Source: Acidobacteriota bacterium | GTDB taxonomy: Bacteria; Acidobacteriota; Vicinamibacteria; Vicinamibacterales; 2-12-FULL-66-21 | Length of the DNA stretch: 7,267 bases | Reading direction: 5' to 3' | Assembly (NCBI GenBank): GCA_013694635.1 | Contig: JACDCA010000131.1 | Location: 1-7,267 of the forward strand | Shown: positions 1 to 5,415 of the stretch, one piece after another | Layout: each line of letters starts with the position of its first letter | Numbering within the stretch: position 1 is the first letter of the stretch | Program-made: the position numbers and the translations under genes | The notes under the pieces: generated by a model | Seen by the model: the letters and a program-made list of their open reading frames with translations, nothing else | Told to the model about the DNA's origin: nothing | The model's database searches: none

Positions 1-1
1 C

Positions 2-85
2 AATAAAGGACCGCACCTCGATCCGTTGCGGGGTGACGCCCGGTTCGACGCGCTTGTCCGGCGCCTGAAGTTCCCCGGCGCATGA
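2..85 (+). CDS. C-terminal end of a TPR-type regulatory protein (partial, 5' end outside window)
   Basis: An open frame enters from the left edge and ends at TGA 83-85, giving 27 residues that read NKGPHLDPLRGDARFDALVR followed by RLKFPGA. The core pattern H-L-D-P-L-R-G-D-x-R-F-x-x-L-x-x-R-L is the usual last helix of long TPR-repeat proteins, often Ser/Thr protein kinases or winged-helix/adenylate-cyclase-like regulators, that are abundant in Acidobacteria. That link is recognised from family knowledge; the catalytic or DNA-binding part is not in the window, so the exact type is unknown. The stop overlaps the start of the next gene as ATGA, so the two are probably co-translated. The stretch is short, but the match to the signature in the correct frame and position makes coding likely. 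Confidence 0.6.
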   Translation, partial: NKGPHLDPLRGDARFDALVRRLKFPGA

Positions 86-789
86 TCACCAGACGCCTCG
101 CATCGACGCTGCAACTGATCTCGCAACCGGATCACGCCGCGCTCGCGTTTCGCATCATGCGGGCCTGGGACATCACGCACTTTCCCGAATCGCCACGGAA
201 GCCGTCCATTCTGAGCGCGATCGAGCATCATGACGACGGGTGGGCGGAAGCCGACGACACCCTGATCGTGGACGAGACGTCAGGTCAGCTGCTCGATTTC
301 ATTCACGCTCCCGACACGGTCAAGCGCGACACGTCGTCCAGAGGCATCGAACGCCTGGAGGCGGACCCGTACGCCGCGGCGCTGGTGGCGCAGCATCGGC
401 TGCACGTCTACCGGCGGTACGCGAGCGATCCCGAGTGGCGCGCGTTCTTCCTGGAAGTGACCACTGCCCGCGATACGTACATGCGCGCTGCAGGCTCGAT
501 TCCGCTATCCGATCTCCTGGACGACTATCGCCTCGTACGCGCCGGCGACCTGGCGTCGCTGGCCTTCTGCAACCAGTGGACGTCCACCGATGCGGACGAA
601 TGCGGATATGCGATCCGCTTCGACGGAACGGCGCTGAGGATCACCCCGGATCCATTTGCCGGGCGCGCCATAGAGATCGAGATCGACGCGCGCGAGATTC
701 CCGACCATCCCTTCGCGTCTCAGGCGGAGGCGCAGCGGGTGGTGGCGGCCGCGCCGATCGTCAGACTTCAAGCAGTTAGCAATTGTTAA
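82..789 (+). CDS. DUF3891 family protein
   Basis: The 235-residue protein has no signal peptide or membrane segment and should be cytoplasmic. It matches the pattern of DUF3891, a family without assigned function. Visible landmarks are Q-P-D-H at 15-18, E-H-H-D-D-G-W at 48-54, a L-D-F-I motif near 71-74, a Q-H-R-L-H stretch at 104-108 and F-C-N-Q-W at about 162-166. The repeated His/Asp pairs on predicted helices suggest a metal-binding, HD-like helical bundle; this is inference and no hydrolase activity is shown. The C-terminal third looks beta-rich. ATG 82 is chosen because it overlaps the upstream stop (ATGA) and puts the Q-P-D-H motif at the normal distance from the N-terminus. There is no good Shine-Dalgarno, in keeping with translational coupling to the upstream regulator gene. 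Family assignment is fairly secure; role is unknown. Confidence 0.85.
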   Translation: MITRRLASTLQLISQPDHAALAFRIMRAWDITHFPESPRKPSILSAIEHHDDGWAEADDTLIVDETSGQLLDFIHAPDTVKRDTSSRGIERLEADPYAAALVAQHRLHVYRRYASDPEWRAFFLEVTTARDTYMRAAGSIPLSDLLDDYRLVRAGDLASLAFCNQWTSTDADECGYAIRFDGTALRITPDPFAGRAIEIEIDAREIPDHPFASQAEAQRVVAAAPIVRLQAVSNC

Positions 790-817
790 CCGACAGCCGG
801 TAGTGGTGCCGGTTGAC
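785..817. terminator. possible hairpin between convergent genes
   Basis: Bases 785-792 (GTTAACCG) can pair with 810-817 (CGGTTGAC) with one G-U wobble, enclosing a loop of about 17 bases that can pair further (797-798 with 805-806). The stem covers the stop codon of the DUF3891 gene and ends next to the stop codon of the acetyltransferase gene on the other strand. There is no clear T-run on either side, so a bidirectional terminator is only a possibility. Confidence 0.25.
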
Positions 818-1654
818 TCAAATGCTCCTGATCTCCTGATCTCCTGTTATCCCTCCTGATCTCCCCCCGCCATCGATGGCCGGAAACACGGTGTCGTCCG
901 GCAGGTCGATGAGGAATGTGTCCCGCAACAGCGGCAGGAGCTCGCTGCGGGCGATCTCGCGGGTCACGGTCTCCGAGTCGCGGATCTCCGTGTAGATTGG
1001 ATAGCGGAGAATGTAGCGGGCCTCGCGAGTGGTGCGCTGCACGGTCAGTGCGCGGACGAACGGGCTCTGCGGATGGGTGCTCGTGAACCAGTTGGCCATC
1101 TCGAAGTCCATGGGATACGCGGGCTGAAGCGCGAATGCGTACTCATCCTCCCAGTCCGCTGCGCGCCGCAGCTGCAGCACGCGCAGATCGCCTTCTTCGA
1201 CGACGCGATGGGCGAGTCCCGAGCAGCGAACTGACGGCTCGCCATCCATCCGTAGCGGTTCGAGCAGACCCTCTCCGCCAAACCCGACGTCGGCGAGCCA
1301 TTGCGCATCCTCGACCCGTACGGTGAGCACCATGTGGGAGCGTGGCCTCACCCCGGTGGTTCGCGCGCGAACGCGCGCCTCCATCGGCGTCACCACGAAA
1401 CCCAGATCCTGCAGAATCGCGAGGAACAGGGTGTTCTGCTCGAAGCAATAGCCACCGCGCCGCCGAGTGATCAGCTTGTCGGCGACCTGATCGAGCTCGA
1501 GACGGATGCCGCGCCCGAGCAGAATGTCGAGGTTCTCGAACGGATTCGCGGCGACGTGAGCGGCGTGCAGGCGGCGTAGCGTCTCGACGTTCGGCGGACC
1601 CGCATCGGCCAGCCTCACACGTGTCAGATAGTCATCGAGGAGCACTGCTACCAC
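818..1654 (-). CDS. nat: arylamine N-acetyltransferase
   Basis: This cytoplasmic enzyme transfers the acetyl group of acetyl-CoA to arylamines, hydrazines or hydroxylamines by a ping-pong mechanism through an acetyl-cysteine. From the start chosen here it has 278 residues, the normal family length. The Cys-His-Asp triad is intact: Cys70 in R-G-G-Y-C-F-E-Q-N, His107 in S-H-M-V-L-T-V and Asp122 in L-A-D-V-G-F-G-G. The early H-x-x-x-x-P-F-E-N-L motif is at about 33-42. The frame is open to a GTG at 1681, but GTG 1654-1652 is preferred: GGGAAG lies 6 bases upstream (1666-1661), and the triad then falls at about the numbering usual for the family (Cys69/His107/Asp122). A third GTG at 1645 is possible. 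The gene overlaps the end of the DinB-like gene by 7 bases, so the two are probably one transcript. The last 17 or so residues are Gly/Ile/Arg-rich and encoded by an octamer repeat, so the tail is probably not functional. Natural substrate unknown. Confidence 0.94.
   Translation of the reverse strand: MVAVLLDDYLTRVRLADAGPPNVETLRRLHAAHVAANPFENLDILLGRGIRLELDQVADKLITRRRGGYCFEQNTLFLAILQDLGFVVTPMEARVRARTTGVRPRSHMVLTVRVEDAQWLADVGFGGEGLLEPLRMDGEPSVRCSGLAHRVVEEGDLRVLQLRRAADWEDEYAFALQPAYPMDFEMANWFTSTHPQSPFVRALTVQRTTREARYILRYPIYTEIRDSETVTREIARSELLPLLRDTFLIDLPDDTVFPAIDGGGRSGGITGDQEIRSI
825..864. repeat. 8-bp tandem repeat CTCCTGAT
   Basis: CTCCTGAT occurs at 825-832 and 833-840, with one changed base at 841-848 (CTCCTGTT), and again at 853-860 after a 4-base insert, followed by CTCC at 861-864. 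It forms the 3' end of the acetyltransferase gene; the stop lies just beyond it at 818-820. Because the period is not a multiple of three, each copy is read in a different frame. Confidence 0.8.
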
Positions 1655-1908
1655 GTCCAGCTTCCCGCGGGCGGGGGCCACGCGCCCGTCAACTGCCGCA
1701 GCAGCATCACCTGGCCGAGATGATGAGCGTTGTGGGTGGCGACGTGCAAGAACCAGTCCTGCGAGAACGCTATGTGCGCCACGATCTCGGCGATCGAGTG
1801 GGGCGCGCCAGGCAGGTGGGGTTCAGCCGCCGTTCGGTCGAGTCCGTCGAGCGCCTTGGCCGGTGCCAGAAACGTGACCGGGGAACTGAGAAACTCTCGC
1901 AGATTCAT
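1648..1908 (-). CDS. DinB-like (DinB/YfiT four-helix) protein with internal in-frame loss
   Basis: The open frame encodes 86 residues, while DinB-superfamily proteins of this kind are usually about 150-170. Both ends look normal. The N-terminal helix pair runs to P-H-S-I-A-E-I-V-A-H-I-A-F at 36-48 and Q-D-W-F at 50-53. The C-terminal helix is H-N-A-H-H-L-G-Q-V at 59-67, followed by L-L-R-Q-L and a terminal W-P-P-P-A-G-S-W-T-W at 77-86. The sequence passes directly from W-F-L (52-54) to H-V-A-T-H-N (55-60), so roughly 70 residues covering the middle helices appear to be missing without a frameshift. The three expected metal-binding histidines (45, 59, 63) remain. Family members include metal-dependent thiol transferases and hydrolases acting in the cytoplasm. 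This copy may be a decaying gene, a minimal helical protein or an assembly artefact. ATG 1908 gives the usual family N-terminus (M-x-L-R-E); the Shine-Dalgarno is weak. It is followed directly by the acetyltransferase gene. Confidence 0.8.
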   Translation of the reverse strand: MNLREFLSSPVTFLAPAKALDGLDRTAAEPHLPGAPHSIAEIVAHIAFSQDWFLHVATHNAHHLGQVMLLRQLTGAWPPPAGSWTW

Positions 1909-1916
1909 CGCCGGCG

Positions 1917-1922
1917 ATTCTA
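1917..1922 (-). promoter_or_regulatory. candidate -10 box for the DinB-acetyltransferase unit
   Basis: Read on the minus strand the bases are TAGAAT (within TTTAGAAT, 1924-1917), five of six matching TATAAT, and eight bases lie between it and ATG 1908. The transcript would then start almost at the start codon. No -35 element is recognisable at the expected distance, where the heptamer repeat begins. Weak single-motif evidence. Confidence 0.25.
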
Positions 1923-1928
1923 AACGAT

Positions 1929-1963
1929 GACTGGCGACTCGCGACTGACGACTTCCGACTGCG
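1929..1963. repeat. five-copy heptamer repeat GACTNNN
   Basis: GACT occurs at 1929, 1936, 1943, 1950 and 1957, exactly seven bases apart. The other three bases of each unit differ: GACTGGC, GACTCGC, GACTGAC, GACTTCC, GACTGCG. The array fills half of the 67-base spacer between two divergent genes and ends 12 bases before ATG 1976, so it occupies the place where the promoter or leader of the Asp-box gene should be. Confidence 0.85.
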
Positions 1964-1975
1964 GTAGCCTATGGC

Positions 1976-4900
1976 ATGCTTCGAGCCTTTCTGGCCGCTT
2001 CTCTTGGCGTCGCCACGCTGTGCGTCAGCGCGCTGCCCGCCCAGGATAACGCGTCGAAGATTGACGCCTCCGCCTACCGGGACCTTCGCTATCGCCTGAT
2101 CGGGCCGTTTCGCGCGAGCCGTACGGTCGCCGGTGTCGGCATTCCCACGCAGCCCAACGAGTTCTTCGCCGGCGTGCACACCGGTGGCGTCTGGAAGACG
2201 GACGATTACGGCCGCACATGGAGACCGATCTTCGACAGGGCGCCGACGGGATCGATCGGCGACATCGGCGTCTCGTGGTCGAACCCGGACATCCTCTATG
2301 TCGGCACCGGCGAGGGGCTCCATCGTCCGGACCTGGGCGTCGGCGACGGCATCTTCAAATCCACTGACGGCGGGCAGTCATGGAAGCACGTCGGTCTCGG
2401 CGACGTGCAGCAGGTCGGGCGCCTCGTCGTCCATCCCACGAATCCGAACATCGTGTTCGTCGCTGGCCTCGGGCATCCGTACGGTCCCAACGCCGAGCGC
2501 GGCATTTTCCGGACGACGAATGGCGGCGCGACCTGGGAGAAAGTCCTGTACGTCAACGAGAACACCGGCGGAGTCCAAGTGGAGTTCGATCCGAAGAATC
2601 CCAATGTCGTTTACGGCTCGCTCTGGGAGCACCGCGAGGGACCGTGGGAAAACGCAAGCTTCTCCGGTCCAAACAGCGGCCTCTACAAATCAACCGACGG
2701 CGGCACAACGTGGACGCAACTCAAGGATGGCCTGCCGGCCCGCGCCGGGGGAGTGGGCCGCATCTGCCTCGGCATCAGCCCCAGCGATCCGGAACGCCTG
2801 TATGCGGCGGTAATGGGGCAGGGACGCGGAGCGGAAGGCTTCTACCGCTCCAACGACGGCGGCAAAAGCTGGACACTCGTCAACACCGACGGTCGGCTCG
2901 GCCTCGACGTCCGCGTGCACCCGAAGAATCCCGACGTCATCTTCGTCGGCAATATCGCCGCGTATCGCTCGGACGATGCGGGCAAGACGTGGACCTCTAT
3001 TAAAGGCGCGCCGGGCGGCGACGACTACCAGCGCATCTGGATCAACCCGCTGCAGCCCGACATCATGCTGTTCACCGCCGACCAGGGGGCCGTCGTGACC
3101 GTGAACGGCGGACGCACCTGGAGCTCCTGGTACAACCAGCCGACCGCGCAGATGTACCACGTCACCACAGACAACCAGTTTCCCTACTGGGTCTATGGCG
3201 GGCAGCAGGAGAGCGGCGCGATTGGAATCGCCAGTCGTGGGAACGGTGGGCAGATCTCCTTCCGCGACTGGATCGGCGTCGGCGTCGACGAGTATGCGTA
3301 CATCGCGCCGGACCCGGTGGACACGAACATCATTTATGGCGGCCGGGTGATGCGGTTCGACCGGACGACGGGTCAGGCGCAGAACGTCGCACCGGAGGCG
3401 CTGCGATCGGGCAAGTACCGCATGCTGCGTACGATGCCGCTGCTCTTCCATCCAGCGGATCCGAAGGCACTGTTCTTCGCCACGAATGTCCTGTGGAAGA
3501 CGAGGAACGGTGGCGACACCTGGGACATCATCAGCCCCGACCTCTCGCGCGAGCAGCCGGACGTGCCCGAGAGCATCGGCGTCTACCGCACGCCGGAGAT
3601 GCAGACGATGGCACGGCGCGGCGTCATCTACGCGGTCAGCCCCTCGGTGCGAGACGTGAACGTCATCTGGGCCGGAACAGACGACGGGCTGGTCCACGTG
3701 ACGCGCGATGCCGGCAAGACCTGGACGAATGTGACGCCGCCGGAACTGCGCGCGTGGGACAAGGTCTCACAAATTGACGCCGGTCACTTCGACGCGAACA
3801 CCGCCTACATCGCGATCAACGCCATCCGCCGCGACGACATGCGCCCGCACATCTATCGCACGCACGATGGTGGCCGCACCTGGACACGCATCGTTCATGG
3901 CATCAATCCCATGGGGCCGGTCAACGTGGTCCGCGAGGACCGCCAGACGCGCGGACTGCTGTTTGCCGGGACCGAACGCGAGGTGGTGTTCTCTGCAGAC
4001 GACGGAGAAAACTGGCAGCCGTTACGGCTGAATATGCCGGCGACGTCGATTCGCGACCTGGTGATCAAGGAGGACGACCTCGTAATCGGGACGCATGGCC
4101 GATCGATCTGGATCATGGACAATGTCGGCCCCCTGCGGCAGCTCGCGGCGGCGGCGGCGGCCACGGGCGCGTTTCTCTTCACGCCACCCCGCGCGACGCG
4201 TGTGCGATCGAACATGTTCTCGGACACGCCGCTGCCGCCGGAGGAGCCGACGGGCCAGAACCCGCCGGACGGCGCGATTCTCGACTACTACCTGCCGCGC
4301 GGCGCGAAGAAGGTCACGCTGGAGATCGTGGGCGCGTACGACGAACTGATCCGCCGGTATTCCAGTACGGATGAACCCGAGCGCATCGACCCGAACACGT
4401 TGCCGTATCCGACCTACTGGATCCGGCCGCACCAGGCGCTCGGCACGAGCGCCGGGCACCATCGGTTCGTCTGGGACCTGCGATATGCGCCCCCGCGGGG
4501 AACACGCCGTACACACGCCATCGCCGCAATCTATCGCAACACGCCGAGCGGCCCGACGGGGCCGTTCGTGCATCCGGGTTCGTACTCGGTACGCCTCACC
4601 GTGGACGGCGCCGTGCGGCAGCGGAGACTCGAGGTGCGGCTGGATCCGCGCGTGACGATCGCGCCGGAGGACCTGCGCAGCCAGACCGACGCGTCACTTG
4701 CGTGTTATCGCGCGTACGAAGAGCTGCAGGAGATACGCGACGCGATCGACGCGCGTTCTCCCGATGCGCGGAAACCGTTGATGGCGCTGCGCGGGAACGG
4801 CGAGCCGGGTGACCAGGACGTCCTCTACGGAAGCATTACCGCCGTGTCTGCGGAGCAGGAGACGATCGTCGGGCTGCAGCAGAAATTCCTATATATGCTG

Positions 4901-5011
4901 ACCTTGCTGCAGGGCGCCGACGCGCGGCCGACGCCGCAGTCGCTCGCGGCGGTGGCGGAACTGCAGAAGACGCTCGCAGCGCTGAAGGTCCGCTGGGCCA
5001 GGTCGCGCTGA
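1976..5011 (+). CDS. secreted Asp-box (BNR/sortilin-like) beta-propeller protein
   Basis: The 1011-residue protein starts with a Sec signal peptide (residues 1 to about 23: M-L-R, a hydrophobic core, then A-L-P-A-Q) and should be exported. Eleven Asp boxes of the form S/T-x-D/N-x-G-x-x-W end at residues 82, 136, 187, 246, 299, 339, 382, 516, 583, 636 and 680, indicating one large or two stacked beta-propellers of the VPS10/sortilin kind. A G-G-Q-Q-E-S-G motif (408-414) lies in the long gap between the seventh and eighth boxes, and G-T-H-G-R-S-I-W-I-M-D (705-715) closes the propeller; both are typical of the large family often annotated as glycosyl hydrolase or VPS10-domain protein in Acidobacteria and Bacteroidetes. 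After an alanine linker (724-729) come beta-sandwich-like segments with Y-Y-L-P, H-R-F-V-W-D-L-R-Y (829-837) and P-G-S-Y-S-V-R-L-T-V (867-876), then a charged helical C-terminus. No enzyme activity can be assigned; Asp boxes are structural, and binding or processing of extracellular protein or glycan is a guess. No clear Shine-Dalgarno precedes ATG 1976; the signal peptide supports this start. Length is normal and the frame is intact. Confidence 0.94.
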   Translation: MLRAFLAASLGVATLCVSALPAQDNASKIDASAYRDLRYRLIGPFRASRTVAGVGIPTQPNEFFAGVHTGGVWKTDDYGRTWRPIFDRAPTGSIGDIGVSWSNPDILYVGTGEGLHRPDLGVGDGIFKSTDGGQSWKHVGLGDVQQVGRLVVHPTNPNIVFVAGLGHPYGPNAERGIFRTTNGGATWEKVLYVNENTGGVQVEFDPKNPNVVYGSLWEHREGPWENASFSGPNSGLYKSTDGGTTWTQLKDGLPARAGGVGRICLGISPSDPERLYAAVMGQGRGAEGFYRSNDGGKSWTLVNTDGRLGLDVRVHPKNPDVIFVGNIAAYRSDDAGKTWTSIKGAPGGDDYQRIWINPLQPDIMLFTADQGAVVTVNGGRTWSSWYNQPTAQMYHVTTDNQFPYWVYGGQQESGAIGIASRGNGGQISFRDWIGVGVDEYAYIAPDPVDTNIIYGGRVMRFDRTTGQAQNVAPEALRSGKYRMLRTMPLLFHPADPKALFFATNVLWKTRNGGDTWDIISPDLSREQPDVPESIGVYRTPEMQTMARRGVIYAVSPSVRDVNVIWAGTDDGLVHVTRDAGKTWTNVTPPELRAWDKVSQIDAGHFDANTAYIAINAIRRDDMRPHIYRTHDGGRTWTRIVHGINPMGPVNVVREDRQTRGLLFAGTEREVVFSADDGENWQPLRLNMPATSIRDLVIKEDDLVIGTHGRSIWIMDNVGPLRQLAAAAAATGAFLFTPPRATRVRSNMFSDTPLPPEEPTGQNPPDGAILDYYLPRGAKKVTLEIVGAYDELIRRYSSTDEPERIDPNTLPYPTYWIRPHQALGTSAGHHRFVWDLRYAPPRGTRRTHAIAAIYRNTPSGPTGPFVHPGSYSVRLTVDGAVRQRRLEVRLDPRVTIAPEDLRSQTDASLACYRAYEELQEIRDAIDARSPDARKPLMALRGNGEPGDQDVLYGSITAVSAEQETIVGLQQKFLYMLTLLQGADARPTPQSLAAVAELQKTLAALKVRWARSR
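4145..4159 (+). repeat. (GCG)5 trinucleotide run encoding an alanine linker
   Basis: Five GCG codons followed by GCC encode six alanines (residues 724-729 of the Asp-box protein), just after the conserved end of the propeller. The repeat is in frame, so gain or loss of units would only change linker length. Confidence 0.7.
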
Positions 5012-5032
5012 GCAACGCCCATCGGGTTCAGC
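5007..5032. terminator. possible shared hairpin at convergent stop codons
   Basis: GCTGAG at 5007-5012 can pair with TTCAGC at 5027-5032 (last pair a G-U wobble), and CCC 5018-5020 with GGG 5024-5026 inside it. The stem includes both stop codons: TGA 5009-5011 of the Asp-box gene and 5030-5028 of the YbjQ gene. Opposed TGA stops pair with each other automatically, and no T-run follows, so this is weak. Confidence 0.25.
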
Positions 5033-5345
5033 AGACGACCGCGGTGCCACTCACCGAGACCATGAGCATCCCGTTGCCCTTGCCGAGCACCTCGTAGTCG
5101 AGATCGATGCCGATGACAGCGTTCGCGCCGAGCTCCTGCGCCCTGGCTTCCATTTCCTTCATCGCGACCTCGCGGGCTTCGGCCAGGCCGCGTTCGTAGG
5201 TCGCCGAACGGCCGCCGACAATGTCCCGCACGCCGGCGAAAAGGTCCCGGAAAATATTTGCGCCGATGATGGCCTCGCCGGTGACAACGCCGAGATAGCG
5301 ACTGACAGGCTTGCCTTCGAGAGCGGTTGTGGTTGTCATCAACAT
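5028..5345 (-). CDS. YbjQ/UPF0145 family putative heavy-metal-binding protein
   Basis: The 105-residue protein is of normal length for the YbjQ family (about 100-110), has no signal peptide and should be a soluble cytoplasmic protein; family members form ring-like oligomers in known structures. Family landmarks are V-V-T-G-E-A (20-25), G-A-N-I-F-R-D (28-34), V-G-G-R-S-A-T-Y-E (43-51), and E-L-G-A-N-A-V-I-G-I-D-L-D-Y-E (71-85), then a terminal beta-strand with G-T-A-V. The heavy-metal-binding label is a family annotation; there is one Cys, at the last position, so metal binding is not evident here. ATG 5345 has a strong Shine-Dalgarno (AAGGAG, 9 bases away); a second in-frame ATG two codons on is possible. 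The gene lies 70 bases downstream of the permease gene on the same strand and may be read from it or from its own promoter. It converges on the Asp-box gene with 16 bases between stops. Confidence 0.93.
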   Translation of the reverse strand: MLMTTTTALEGKPVSRYLGVVTGEAIIGANIFRDLFAGVRDIVGGRSATYERGLAEAREVAMKEMEARAQELGANAVIGIDLDYEVLGKGNGMLMVSVSGTAVVC

Positions 5346-5354
5346 TAGGACCTT

Positions 5355-5360
5355 CTCCTT
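5355..5360 (-). promoter_or_regulatory. ribosome binding site of the YbjQ gene
   Basis: On the minus strand the bases are AAGGAG, nine bases before ATG 5345, followed by a second purine run AAGG. It is the best Shine-Dalgarno in the window and fixes the start of this gene. Confidence 0.75.
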
Positions 5361-5415
5361 CCAGAGGGATTTTCGATCGATTCACCTCCAGTGTTACAGA
5401 AATGAGGCTCCCGAA

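Noticed and set aside
1961..1975. TAGCCT as a -10 box for the Asp-box gene
   Set aside because: Only three of six bases match the consensus, no -35 is visible, and it would leave almost no room before the ATG.
1823..2323. 166-codon minus-strand frame spanning the divergent spacer
   Set aside because: It covers the starts of two supported genes, and part of it is a Ser/Arg-rich translation of the heptamer repeat.
2690..3697. 335-codon open frame antisense to the Asp-box gene
   Set aside because: It lies wholly inside a well-supported gene, is rich in Arg, Val and Asp with no recognisable domain, and such frames are expected opposite high-GC coding sequence.
4022..4573. 183-codon antisense frame within the Asp-box gene
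   Set aside because: Arg-rich low-complexity composition, no motif, and a real gene on the other strand.
5373..5380. Palindrome TCGATCGA upstream of the YbjQ gene
   Set aside because: Eight bases of perfect symmetry with no extension on either side is expected by chance and does not support an operator.
4825..5385. 186-codon minus-strand frame starting at a GTG preceded by GGAG
   Set aside because: It is a shifted reading of the YbjQ gene running on antisense to the Asp-box gene; the YbjQ frame has clear family motifs and a better start.
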